Shown here: piece after piece, positions 1-7,015 of the stretch
How positions within the stretch are numbered: the stretch's first letter is position 1
Layout of the letters: each line of letters opens with the position of its first letter
From: Modestobacter sp.
GTDB lineage: Bacteria > Actinomycetota > Actinomycetes > Mycobacteriales > Geodermatophilaceae
Length of the DNA stretch: 17,207 nucleotides
Direction: 5' to 3'
Assembly (NCBI GenBank): GCA_025966175.1
Contig: JAOPVN010000618.1
Coordinates: forward strand, 1-17,207
The notes under the pieces: model-generated
The model's input: the letters and a program-made list of their open reading frames with translations, nothing else
What the model was told of the DNA's origin: nothing
The model's database searches: none
Program-made: the position numbers and the translations under genes

Positions 1-552
1 GATCCCGCCGTTCGCCGCGGTCCGGGACAGGATCTCGAACAGCTGGCCGGTCGACGTCCGGAAGCCGTCGAACATCGTGGGCGTGATGCTGGTGGTGAAC
101 ACCTTGTAGCTGGGGAAGCCCTGCGAGATCAGTGCGGGGATCTGGTCGACGTGCTCGTCCGAGGACTGGTCGGACAGGACGATGTGGAAGCCGTAATTGG
201 TGTAGGCCGTGCCATTCCAGTCGTCGATCGCAGCGTCGATGGCTGCCTGCGGAGATCCATTGCCGGGCCAGACGAAATCGATCATCGTCGTCATTCCGCC
301 GTAGAGCGCGGCCAATCCGATGACGTCCCGGCCGAGCACGTTCTCCATTCCGCCGGGCGGGTTGGTGTGCACGTGCGGATCGACTCCACCGGGCAGCACG
401 AGCTTGCCGGTGACGTCGACGGTCCGGTGGGCCTCGGGCAGCGCGCCCGGCAACGAGACGTGTGCGATGACCCCGTCGACGACCCCGATGTCCAGGTGGG
501 CAGGGCCGTCGGGAGTGACGACCGTTCCGCCGATGATGGCCAGGTCCAGCAT
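1..552 (-). CDS. Dihydropyrimidinase / D-hydantoinase family amidohydrolase, N-terminal 184 residues (gene runs off the window)
   Basis: The minus-strand frame is open from an ATG at 552 to the window edge, so only the N-terminal part is present (family members are about 450-480 residues). The start is supported by GGAGAGG about 6 bases upstream. Visible hallmarks are the small N-terminal beta domain (MLDLAIIGGTVVTPDG), the first metal-binding motif DPHVHT (His60, His62), GGMTTMIDF, and SYKVFTT, where Lys150 is expected to be the carboxylated bridging lysine. Such enzymes open cyclic amides (dihydropyrimidines, hydantoins) using a binuclear metal centre in the cytoplasm. The substrate cannot be told from this fragment; allantoinase-like activity is an alternative. 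The gene lies downstream of, and in the same direction as, the GntR regulator, but a 445-base gap suggests its own promoter. Confidence 0.88.
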   Translation of the reverse strand, partial: MLDLAIIGGTVVTPDGPAHLDIGVVDGVIAHVSLPGALPEAHRTVDVTGKLVLPGGVDPHVHTNPPGGMENVLGRDVIGLAALYGGMTTMIDFVWPGNGSPQAAIDAAIDDWNGTAYTNYGFHIVLSDQSSDEHVDQIPALISQGFPSYKVFTTSITPTMFDGFRTSTGQLFEILSRTAANGGI

Positions 553-997
553 GGTGTGCCTCTCCGTCGATGGTGCATGACCCACGTGGCGCGAGCGCGC
601 CGACCGGCACCCGGTGCGCGGAGGCAACGGGCAGTACGGCGGGCGGAATGGCCGCGAAGGAAAGGGGTCGAATGCGTCCGGAAGGGTGGCAACCTCTTCC
701 GGGGCCGCGTCGCGTTGTCTTCCCAGGTGTTCCGGTCAACAGTTTGCAGGCGGCTTATTTCGCGGAGCGGACGTCTGTCATTGCTTCCGCGTTTCATTCC
801 GGTGGACTGATTTCCAGGATGTTAAGTGGCGCCTGTGGGCGTTCCTGAAAAAGGGGTCGACAAAGGGGCCGCCGAACGCAGTTCGCGGCCATTGTCGAGC
901 ATTCTCGGAGATCGGACGAGCCATTCGCTCATCCGTTGCCGGCCGGTCTCGGCGGCGGCATGTGCGGCGGGCGAGCGCCGCCTGCTTCAGGCCCGGG
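553..997. other. 445-bp gene-free region upstream of the hydantoinase gene
   Basis: I see no credible gene here: the open frames lack family features and ribosome sites. The region must hold the minus-strand promoter of the hydantoinase gene, but I found no convincing -35/-10 pair. It contains an 11-base direct repeat, AAAGGGGTCGA, at 661-671 and 850-860. It also contains an imperfect dyad at 680-700 with the core GGT-GGCA-ACC (685-694). The minus-strand form of that core, GAGGTTGCCACC, resembles GAGGTTAGACC beside the GntR start, so it could be a regulator site. A GC-rich hairpin at 964-981 follows the GntR gene. Confidence 0.6.
964..981 (-). terminator. Possible hairpin terminator after the GntR gene
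   Basis: The arms GCGGCG (964-969) and CGCCGC (976-981) are perfectly complementary with a 6-base loop. On the minus strand the hairpin begins about 16 bases after the regulator's stop codon. There is no T-tract, and the surrounding sequence is GC-rich enough for a 6-bp stem to arise by chance. Confidence 0.3.
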
Positions 998-1720
998 TCA
1001 TCCCACCGTGCCCCCGGGGAAGACGCTCCCCTCGAGGGCGAAGAGGTGTCGGTGCATGCACAGTTCGGCCGCCGACTCGTCGTGGTCGCGGAGTGCGTCG
1101 ACGACGGCGCGGTGCTCGGCGACCTGCGCCAGGCGCGCCGCGGGGGAGCGCAGGACCTGCTCGTTCACCAGCACCCACAGTGGGTGCTGCTCGACGCTCA
1201 CCAGCTGGCCCACGAACTCGGCCAGCAGGGCGTTGCCGGAGCACTTCGCCAGTTCCGAGTGGAAGGCGAAGCCGACGGTGGTGAACGGCTGGAAGTCGGT
1301 CAGGTCCGGGGCGAGCCGTTCGGCTTCGTCCACGAGAGCGGTCAGGTGGTCGAGCTGCTCGGGAGTGATCCGCCCGGCTGCCAGGCGGGTGGTGATCGGC
1401 TCCAGGACCCGGCGGCTCTCGATCAGGTGCCGGGGTTCGCCGTCGAGGATCGCGCTCGTCTCGTCGATCCGCGCCGTGCCCGACGTCGAGACGTACACCC
1501 CGTCCCCGTGGCGGACCACGATCGCGCCGATGAGCTCGAGGGCGAGCAGCGCCTCCCGTGCGGTCGAGCGGGAGACACCGTAGGTCACCGCCAGTTCGCG
1601 GTCGCCCGGCAGCCGGGCCGCGGGGGCGTACTGCCCCGCGTGGATGGAGGCCAGGATCGTCCGCGCCACGTCGACGAAGCGACGTTCGGTCGCCGTCGTC
1701 GAGTGGTCGGACCTCTGCAT
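998..1720 (-). CDS. GntR family transcriptional regulator, FadR subfamily (FCD domain)
   Basis: This 240-residue protein has an N-terminal winged helix-turn-helix (about residues 12-76; LPGDRELAVTYGVSRSTARE is the classic GntR motif) and a C-terminal all-helical FCD effector domain (about 95-228). In the FCD domain the expected metal-ligand histidines are present at His154, His203 and His225. The Asp normally found a few residues before the first His is not there (TTVGFAFH), so metal binding may be altered. Regulators of this class bind small organic acids or related catabolites and usually repress an adjacent operon. Here it is divergent from the flavin reductase pair and upstream of the hydantoinase gene, so either or both may be targets. 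No ribosome site precedes the ATG at 1720; see the promoter entry. Confidence 0.93.
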   Translation of the reverse strand: MQRSDHSTTATERRFVDVARTILASIHAGQYAPAARLPGDRELAVTYGVSRSTAREALLALELIGAIVVRHGDGVYVSTSGTARIDETSAILDGEPRHLIESRRVLEPITTRLAAGRITPEQLDHLTALVDEAERLAPDLTDFQPFTTVGFAFHSELAKCSGNALLAEFVGQLVSVEQHPLWVLVNEQVLRSPAARLAQVAEHRAVVDALRDHDESAAELCMHRHLFALEGSVFPGGTVG

Positions 1721-1768
1721 GCCGAGAGGTTAGACCAGCGTTCGGAGCGCTGTCCAGGACCGCGGTCC
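1721..1768 (-). promoter_or_regulatory. Putative leaderless promoter of the GntR gene with overlapping inverted repeats
   Basis: Reading the minus strand, TGGACA (1756-1751) is followed by an 18-base spacer and TAACCT (1732-1727). Six bases then separate the -10 from the ATG at 1720. A start site at the A of the ATG would give a leaderless mRNA, which fits the missing Shine-Dalgarno and is common in actinobacteria. The -10 overlaps the dyad GGT-TAG-ACC (1728-1736). The -35 abuts the 12-base perfect palindrome GGACCGCGGTCC (1757-1768) and lies within GTCC-A-GGAC (1752-1760). CAGCG-N7-CGCTG spans 1736-1752. These dyads are candidate GntR operators, suggesting autoregulation and control of the divergent operon. 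Confidence 0.5.
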
Positions 1769-1875
1769 AGCGCGCTGACCTGCGGATGTCCACCTTCCGG
1801 CCCGCTCCGGTGCGCGTAACACGTCCGTCATCAGGCGGTCATCTCGCGTCACGCAAGGGCGCTCAGGATCAGGCC

Positions 1876-2427
1876 ATGCCAACGCTCAGTACCCCGCGGG
1901 TGACCGTCGTCGTGGGCAATCCGAAGGTCGGTTCGCGCACCCGGTCGGCCGGCGTCGCCCTGGCCACCACTGTCCTGCGCCATGCGGGCGCGGAGTCCGC
2001 CGGCGCCGTGGAGGTGGTCGAGGTCGCCGAGCTCACCGGCGGTCTGTTCACCTGGGGCGACCCGGCGGTCGCGCAGGCGAAGGCGACGGTCCTGGGCAGC
2101 GACCTGCTGATCATCGCCTCACCGGTCTACAAGGCGTCCTACACCGGGCTGCTCAAGTCCTTCCTGGACCAGTTCGGCCGGGACGAGCTGCGCGCGCTGG
2201 CCACCGTGCCGCTCATGGTGGGCGCCGCGCCGCTGCACTCCCTGGCGGTCGAGGAGCAGCTGCGGCCGGTCCTGGTGGAGATCGGCGCCTCCTGCCCGAC
2301 CCGCGGCGTCTACGTGCTGGAGGCTGACGTCGGGCAGATCGACGAGCAGTTCGACGCCTGGGCGCAGATCTGGGGCGACGCCCTGGTCGGCGTCATGTCG
2401 GTGCGTCCGGCGGTCGGTGCGCCGTGA
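1876..2427 (+). CDS. NAD(P)H-dependent FMN reductase, SsuE/MsuE type
   Basis: This 183-residue flavodoxin-fold protein matches the usual length of SsuE/MsuE reductases. It has the N-terminal FMN phosphate-binding loop (VVVGNPKVGSRTR, residues 11-23) and the family block IIASPVYKASYTGLLKSFLD (79-98). The C-terminal part has a typical LRPVLVEIGAS segment. It would supply reduced FMN to a two-component monooxygenase in the cytoplasm. I placed the start at ATG 1876, where similarity to the family begins; the upstream ribosome site is weak (AGGATCAGG). The longer upstream reading frame lacks conserved content. The stop overlaps the next start (GTGA), so the two reductases are translationally coupled. 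It is divergent from the GntR gene. Confidence 0.88.
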   Translation: MPTLSTPRVTVVVGNPKVGSRTRSAGVALATTVLRHAGAESAGAVEVVEVAELTGGLFTWGDPAVAQAKATVLGSDLLIIASPVYKASYTGLLKSFLDQFGRDELRALATVPLMVGAAPLHSLAVEEQLRPVLVEIGASCPTRGVYVLEADVGQIDEQFDAWAQIWGDALVGVMSVRPAVGAP

Positions 2428-2927
2428 CGCTGTCGTTCGTGACCGAGCCCGATGCCGGGCAGCTGCGCGCGGCCTACTCGTGCTTCCCGACCGGCGTCGT
2501 GGCGATCTGCGGTGAGCGGGAGGGTGCGCCGATCGGCCTGGTCGCCAGCAGCTTCACCACCGTGTCCCTCGATCCGCCGCTGGTGTCCTTCTGTGTCCAG
2601 CACACGTCGGAGACCTGGCCGCTGCTCGCCGGGCTGCCCCGGATCGGGTTGAGCGTGCTGGGGGCCAGCCACGACGCCGCCTGCCGGCAGCTGGCCGCCA
2701 GGACCGGGGACCGGTTCGCCGGTCTCCGGACGACGACGACGGAGGACGGTGCCGTCTTCATCGACGACGGCGCGGCCCACCTGGAGTGCTCGGTCGTCGA
2801 CGTGCTGCCGGCCGGTGATCACAAGATCGTCCTGCTGGAGATCGTCGCGCTGTCCGCCCGGCCCACGGTCGCGCCGCTGGTGTTCCACGCCAGCACGTTC
2901 ATGTCGGTCCAGGCGCTCGGCGGCTGA
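2424..2927 (+). CDS. Flavin reductase domain protein (HpaC/RutF-like FMN-binding split barrel)
   Basis: This 167-residue protein starts at GTG 2424, overlapping the previous stop by four bases. It shows the hallmarks of the flavin-reductase-like domain: FPTGVVAI (21-28), GLVASSFTTVSLDPPLVSF (38-56, the flavin-binding block), GDHKIVLLEIV (131-141) and a C-terminal PLVFHASTF. Family members reduce free FMN or FAD with NAD(P)H for an oxygenase partner such as HpaB or RutA; some members are flavin-binding oxidoreductases in their own right. Two flavin reductases of different folds in one short operon without an oxygenase is odd. The next gene converges on it, so the partner, if any, must be encoded elsewhere. 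Confidence 0.9.
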   Translation: MTLSFVTEPDAGQLRAAYSCFPTGVVAICGEREGAPIGLVASSFTTVSLDPPLVSFCVQHTSETWPLLAGLPRIGLSVLGASHDAACRQLAARTGDRFAGLRTTTTEDGAVFIDDGAAHLECSVVDVLPAGDHKIVLLEIVALSARPTVAPLVFHASTFMSVQALGG

Positions 2928-2929
2928 CC

Positions 2930-2956
2930 GGCCTGGCGGAGGGCAAGGCGCCGGCC
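2930..2956. terminator. Possible bidirectional terminator between convergent genes
   Basis: The left arm GGCC-T-GGCG (2930-2938) pairs with CGCCGGCC (2949-2956), leaving one bulged T and a 10-base loop. It fills most of the 34-base gap between the convergent flavin reductase and ROK genes, where a shared terminator is expected. No T-tract is present on either side. Confidence 0.4.
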
Positions 2957-2961
2957 GCGCC

Positions 2962-4212
2962 TCAGAGACCCAGCGGCTGCATGTCCGAGCCCGGCCCGCG
3001 GGAGTGGTAGGCGATCCCGCGGGGTGACAGCACCTGCTCGATGGCCGAGACCATGCCACCGACCAGCCCGGCTTCGTCTCCCAGGGCACTGTGCACCAGG
3101 GACAGGTTGCGGGTCGCGAGTGGTTGCGCCTGCTGGTAGACGACGCTCCTGACCTGGGCCAGCACGTCTTCGCTGGCCTCTGCGATCGGCCCCCCGACGA
3201 CGATCCTCGCCGGATTGCAGAAGTTGACCAGATTGGCGATGACGCAGCCGAGTCGTGCGGCAGTTTCGCGCACCACGCTGACGGCGGCGGCCTCCCCCCG
3301 GGCGAGCGACGTGAGCAGGTCCTCGGGGGCGACCTCGTGGGCGACGGTCGTGGAGAGCCGCGAGGCGATCGCACCCACGGAGGCGACCGCTTCGAGGCAG
3401 CCGCGATTGCCGCAGCGGCAGAGCGCGTCGCTGTCCTGCAGTTGGACGTGCCCGATGTCGGCCGCGGAGCCGTCAGCGCCGTGCAGCACGCGTCCGTCCT
3501 CCCCGACGAAGCCGGCGCCGATGCCGGTGTCGATGTAGATCATGAGCAGCGGCAGGTGCTTCCCGTAGTAGGTCCGAGCCTCCCCGAGCGCCATCAGGTT
3601 GACGTTGTTGTCCACCACCACGTCGGCGTGGAAGTAGCTCGCCATGAACCGGCAGACCAGGAAGCCGTCCCACCCTGGCATCAGCGGCGGACGTACGACC
3701 ATGCCCAGCTTCGAGTCCACCGGGCCGGGCAGCCCGATCGAGATCCCCAGCACGTCCGGATTGCCCAGGGAGTTCTGCGCGAGCAACTCCATGAAGGCCT
3801 CGCACACGGCCTCCAGCAGCTTCTCCGGCCCCACCGCCACGTCGATGTCGACCTCTGCGCGGGCCACGACGACCTTGTCCAGCGTGGTGATCGCCAGGTG
3901 AGACGCAGTCGCACCGACGTCCGCCACGAGCAGGACGCCCCTCTTCGCGCTGATGCGGAACACCTGCGCCGGTCGTCCGCGAGCGTCCTGCCTGCCGAGG
4001 CCGGCGTCTTCGACGAGTCCCGCGTCCATGAGTACCCCGAGGTGCTTGTCGATGGTCGAGCGGGCCAGACCCGTCGCCTTGACGATCTCGGCGCGACTCA
4101 GCTGAGGGCTGTCTGCGATGAGCCGGGCGATGACGCTGCGGGCCGCGTGCGCGTTGGGCGCCAGGCTCTGGTCATCGATCAGCAGGGCGACCTCGGTCCA
4201 CAGTGACCCCAC
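2962..4212 (-). CDS. ROK family transcriptional regulator (NagC/XylR type)
   Basis: This 416-residue protein has an N-terminal winged helix (about 22-90, with SRAEIVKATGLARSTIDKHL) followed by a ROK sugar-binding fold: DVGAT at 98-102, GLPGPVD (160-166), DIGH (252-255) and the zinc motif CRCGNRGCLE (265-274). The position of the kinase catalytic Asp reads DNNVN (201-205) instead of the usual NDAN-like sequence. Loss of that Asp and the DNA-binding domain argue for a sugar-sensing repressor rather than a kinase. The start is GTG 4212, with AAAGGAGG four to five bases upstream. It is divergent from the sugar ABC operon, which it most likely controls, and the shared 201-base region contains an operator-like dyad. 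The effector is presumably the imported sugar or its phosphate. Confidence 0.93.
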   Translation of the reverse strand: MGSLWTEVALLIDDQSLAPNAHAARSVIARLIADSPQLSRAEIVKATGLARSTIDKHLGVLMDAGLVEDAGLGRQDARGRPAQVFRISAKRGVLLVADVGATASHLAITTLDKVVVARAEVDIDVAVGPEKLLEAVCEAFMELLAQNSLGNPDVLGISIGLPGPVDSKLGMVVRPPLMPGWDGFLVCRFMASYFHADVVVDNNVNLMALGEARTYYGKHLPLLMIYIDTGIGAGFVGEDGRVLHGADGSAADIGHVQLQDSDALCRCGNRGCLEAVASVGAIASRLSTTVAHEVAPEDLLTSLARGEAAAVSVVRETAARLGCVIANLVNFCNPARIVVGGPIAEASEDVLAQVRSVVYQQAQPLATRNLSLVHSALGDEAGLVGGMVSAIEQVLSPRGIAYHSRGPGSDMQPLGL

Positions 4213-4230
4213 CGCCCCTCCTTTCTGCAG

Positions 4231-4286
4231 CTCAGCTCTGAGTTGAGCGTGGGAACCGGCTTCAGCCTTACAGCCTCGACACTATA
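4231..4286 (-). promoter_or_regulatory. ROK gene promoter candidate and leader hairpin
   Basis: On the minus strand TATAGT (4286-4281) is a good -10 candidate for the ROK gene, about 69 bases before its GTG. No clear -35 is found at the proper spacing. A short dyad, CTCAG-CT-CTGAG (4231-4242), lies in the leader a few bases before the ribosome site. Confidence 0.35.
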
Positions 4287-4305
4287 CATGCCACATTCGG
4301 CGGTC

Positions 4306-4327
4306 TTTATGTCGAGAACATCATAAA
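4306..4327. promoter_or_regulatory. Candidate ROK operator (inverted repeat)
   Basis: TTTATG (4306-4311) and CATAAA (4322-4327) form a perfect inverted repeat with a 10-base spacer. A second nested dyad, ATGT-CGAGA-ACAT, spans 4309-4321. The AT-rich arms stand out in this GC-rich DNA and resemble the general layout of ROK repressor operators (AT-rich half-sites about two helical turns long). The site lies just upstream of the plus-strand -35 at 4338 and at the likely -35 position of the ROK promoter, so one bound repressor could affect both directions. Confidence 0.45.
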
Positions 4328-4337
4328 TCAGGCTATT

Positions 4338-4365
4338 TTGACGTGGATCGGATGTGACTTACGTT
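4338..4365 (+). promoter_or_regulatory. Putative sigma-70-type promoter of the sugar ABC operon
   Basis: TTGACG (4338-4343), a 16-base spacer and TACGTT (4360-4365, TANNNT pattern) make a reasonable housekeeping promoter. They lie about 50 bases before the ATPase start, in the most AT-rich stretch of the window. Confidence 0.5.
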
Positions 4366-4413
4366 GCATCTCCGCCGAAGACACAGCGGTTTGAGGTGCA
4401 AGGAGCGTGATCC

Positions 4414-5892
4414 ATGGCCACCAGGCTCGAGATGCGAGGCGTCTCGAAGCACTTCCTCGGCGTCCAGGCCCTGCGGGACGTCAGTTTCACCCTCGAGGCC
4501 GGCCAGGTGCTCGCGCTGATCGGGGAGAACGGTGCGGGCAAGTCGACGTTGATCCGCGCCCTGTCCGGCGCCCACCTGCCCGACGAGGGCGAGATCCTCA
4601 TGGACGGATCGCCGGTCAAGATCGCGAAACCGGCGGACGCGGAGGCGTTGGGCATCGCGACCGTGTACCAGGAACTGAACCTCTTCCCCGACCTCACGGT
4701 GGTCGAGAATCTGGTCTTCAACCGGTACCCCGGGAAAGGCCTCATCGACTGGAAGAAGGCCCGCCGCGAGGCCCGCGACTTCCTCCACACCCTCGGCCTG
4801 ACGGTGGACGTCGAGCGCCGGGTCAGAGAGCTCAGCGTCGCGGAGAAGCAGATGCTCGAGATCGCCAAGGCGCTCGAGCGGAACGTCCGGGTCCTGATCC
4901 TCGACGAGCCGACCGCAGTGCTCGGCGGCGAGGACGTCGACCAGCTGCTCGATCTCGTGCGCGGGCTGAAGGAGCGCGGTGTCAGCGTGATCTTCGTTTC
5001 CCACCGCCTGGAGGAGGTGTTCGGCCTCGCTGATGGCTACGTCGTCCTCAAGGACGGCGTCGTGACCGGCACCGGGAAGATCGCCGAGACCAATCACGAC
5101 CAGCTCGTGTCCAAGATGGTGGGCCGGGAGTTCGTCCGCGGGGAGCGGACGGTCAACGCCACGCTGGGTGAGCCGGTCCTCGAGGTGGAGAACCTGAACC
5201 GGGCCGGGGTCCTCTTCGACATCTCCTTCTCCGTCAGGGCAGGGGAAGTGGTCGGGGTGGCAGGGCTTCGCGGAGCCGGGCGGACCGAGCTCGCGAGAGC
5301 CATCTACGGCGCAGACCCCATCACCAGCGGAACCGTCCGGCTGAAGCAGAAGGTCGTCCGCGTGAGCGGCCCGTTGAGCGCGATCCAAGCCGGCATCGGC
5401 CTGGTGCCGGAGGAACGAAAGACCCAGGGACTGTTCACTGCGCTCTCCTCAGCGGCGAACATCTCGCTCGTCGGCATGGTGAAACGCAAGGAAAAGACCA
5501 TGAACCCCGGGAACGAAGTCGCCAAGGCCCGGGACTACGTGCGCAAGCTCCGCATCAAGATGCCCAGTCCCACGGTGCCGGTGGGCACGCTCTCCGGCGG
5601 GAACCAGCAGAAGGTCGTCCTGGCCAAGTGGCTCGACGCCGACGTGGACGTGCTGATCCTCGACGAACCGACCCGAGGCATCGACATCGGTGCGAAGCAG
5701 GAGATCTACCAACTCATCCACGACCTGTGCGCGCAAGGCCTCGCCATCATCGTCATCTCGTCCGAGCTGCCGGAGGTACTCGCGCTCAGCAACCGGGTCC
5801 TGGTCATGCACCAGGGGCGGATAGCGGCGGAACTCGACGGCTCGACTGCCACGGAAGAAGAGATCATGTCCCACGCCGTAGGAGGAAAGTAG
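4414..5892 (+). CDS. Sugar ABC transporter ATP-binding protein, two-domain (RbsA/MglA/XylG type)
   Basis: This 492-residue protein has two fused ATPase domains, the standard design for ribose/xylose/galactose-type importers. The first has Walker A GENGAGKS (37-44), Q-loop Gln86, signature-like LSVAEKQ (140-146), Walker B LILDE (161-165) and H-loop His197. The second has a degenerate Walker A, GLRGAGRT (284-291, Arg replacing Lys), a canonical LSGGNQQK signature (393-400) and LILDEPTRGID. This asymmetry is normal for the family. ATG 4414 is preceded by AAGGAG eight bases upstream. It is the first gene of the operon and would energise uptake through the permease and binding protein that follow. 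The substrate cannot be assigned from the ATPase. Confidence 0.95.
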   Translation: MATRLEMRGVSKHFLGVQALRDVSFTLEAGQVLALIGENGAGKSTLIRALSGAHLPDEGEILMDGSPVKIAKPADAEALGIATVYQELNLFPDLTVVENLVFNRYPGKGLIDWKKARREARDFLHTLGLTVDVERRVRELSVAEKQMLEIAKALERNVRVLILDEPTAVLGGEDVDQLLDLVRGLKERGVSVIFVSHRLEEVFGLADGYVVLKDGVVTGTGKIAETNHDQLVSKMVGREFVRGERTVNATLGEPVLEVENLNRAGVLFDISFSVRAGEVVGVAGLRGAGRTELARAIYGADPITSGTVRLKQKVVRVSGPLSAIQAGIGLVPEERKTQGLFTALSSAANISLVGMVKRKEKTMNPGNEVAKARDYVRKLRIKMPSPTVPVGTLSGGNQQKVVLAKWLDADVDVLILDEPTRGIDIGAKQEIYQLIHDLCAQGLAIIVISSELPEVLALSNRVLVMHQGRIAAELDGSTATEEEIMSHAVGGK

Positions 5893-5894
5893 TA

Positions 5895-6941
5895 GTGGCC
5901 ACCCAGACCGGCCGAGCGCCCTCGTGGCTCTCGGAAACCCTGCGCCGCAACTGGATGTCGATCGGCATCTTCATCCTGCTGGTGCTGTTGGTGCTCATCT
6001 TCGTCCCCACGTTCTTCCAGGGGCCGAACCTGCTGAACGTCGGTCGTCAGTCAGCGCTGGTCGGCATCATCGCGATCGGCATGACCTTCGTGATCCTCAC
6101 CGGCGGGATCGACCTGTCCGTCGGCGCGATTCTGGCGGTCAGCGGCGTCACCACGGCGATGCTGATCAACCAGGGGATGCTCCTCCCGGCAGCAGGCGCG
6201 TGCGGATTGCTCGTCGGCGCCGCCATCGGTGTCGTCAACGGCCTCGGGGTCGCCCTGCTGAAGATCCAGCCGTTCATCATGACGCTCGCCACCATGGTCG
6301 CGGCCCAAGGTCTCTCCCTACGGCTGACGAACGGCGGGCCGGAGCAGTTCAACGGCACGGACGGGCTCTTCACGCTGATGGGCAGCGGTGACGTCCTCGG
6401 GTTGCCGGGCCCCTTCGTGATCTTCCTCGTGATCTCGATCCTGGGGATCCTGGCGCTCCGGTACCTGCCTTTCGGTCGCTTTCTCTACGCAATCGGCGGG
6501 AGCATGGAGGCTGCTCGGCTGTCCGGCGTCCGGACCAATCGGGTCATCATCGTCGCGTACGCCATCAGTGGGCTGTGTGCCGGCCTGGCCGGCGTGATGA
6601 CCGCAGCTCGACTGGGCGTCGGCGACCCGACGGCAGGGAGCCTGTCCAACCTCGACGCCATCACCGCCGTCGTCATCGGCGGTACGAGCTTGGCCGGTGG
6701 TATCGGCGGGGCTGTCGGCACAGTGTTCGGTGCCCTGCTGCTCGCCGTGATCTCCAACGTCATGAACCTGATCGGCATCTCTCCCTTCGATCAGCAGATC
6801 GTCAAGGGCGCCGTCATCGTCATCGCCGTGCTCCTGGCCGCCCGAGGTGCTCGGCGGCGGTTCCGGGAGCGCACCCCGGCGCGGAGCGCCGAGGACGAGA
6901 CACCTCAGCCGAACCAGCCCTCAGCGCCTGTCGCTGCCTAG
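5895..6941 (+). CDS. Sugar ABC transporter permease (RbsC type)
   Basis: This 348-residue integral membrane protein belongs to the BPD_transp_2 family. Its hydrophobic segments begin at residues 21-37 and include the diagnostic block IGMTFVILTGGIDLSVGAIL (third helix region) and the cytoplasmic coupling motif AARLSGVRTNR late in the protein. Homodimers form the channel for the two-domain ATPase. The start is GTG 5895, two bases after the ATPase stop, with GGAGG nine bases upstream; an in-frame extension further upstream would overlap the ATPase and has no family features. The C-terminal 30 or so residues are charged and Pro/Glu-rich, presumably cytoplasmic. A 74-base spacer leads to the binding-protein gene. 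Confidence 0.94.
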   Translation: MATQTGRAPSWLSETLRRNWMSIGIFILLVLLVLIFVPTFFQGPNLLNVGRQSALVGIIAIGMTFVILTGGIDLSVGAILAVSGVTTAMLINQGMLLPAAGACGLLVGAAIGVVNGLGVALLKIQPFIMTLATMVAAQGLSLRLTNGGPEQFNGTDGLFTLMGSGDVLGLPGPFVIFLVISILGILALRYLPFGRFLYAIGGSMEAARLSGVRTNRVIIVAYAISGLCAGLAGVMTAARLGVGDPTAGSLSNLDAITAVVIGGTSLAGGIGGAVGTVFGALLLAVISNVMNLIGISPFDQQIVKGAVIVIAVLLAARGARRRFRERTPARSAEDETPQPNQPSAPVAA

Positions 6942-7015
6942 CCGGAGCTCTCCTGTCCGGAGCAGTTCTCCCGAGAAAACCCCTCAGCAACACCTGACCA
7001 GGAAAGCGAGTGAGG

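Noticed and set aside
614..1819. Plus-strand 401-codon open frame opposite the GntR gene
   Set aside because: It is antisense to a clear GntR/FCD protein, shows no family features and has the Arg/Gly-rich composition of a shadow frame in GC-rich DNA.
3091..4206. Plus-strand 371-codon frame opposite the ROK gene
   Set aside because: It is antisense to all the diagnostic ROK motifs, with His/Asp/Arg-rich shadow composition.
4333..5388. Minus-strand 351-codon frame opposite the ABC ATPase
   Set aside because: It has Asp/Val/Leu-rich shadow composition, no ribosome site and lies entirely across a well-supported ATPase gene.
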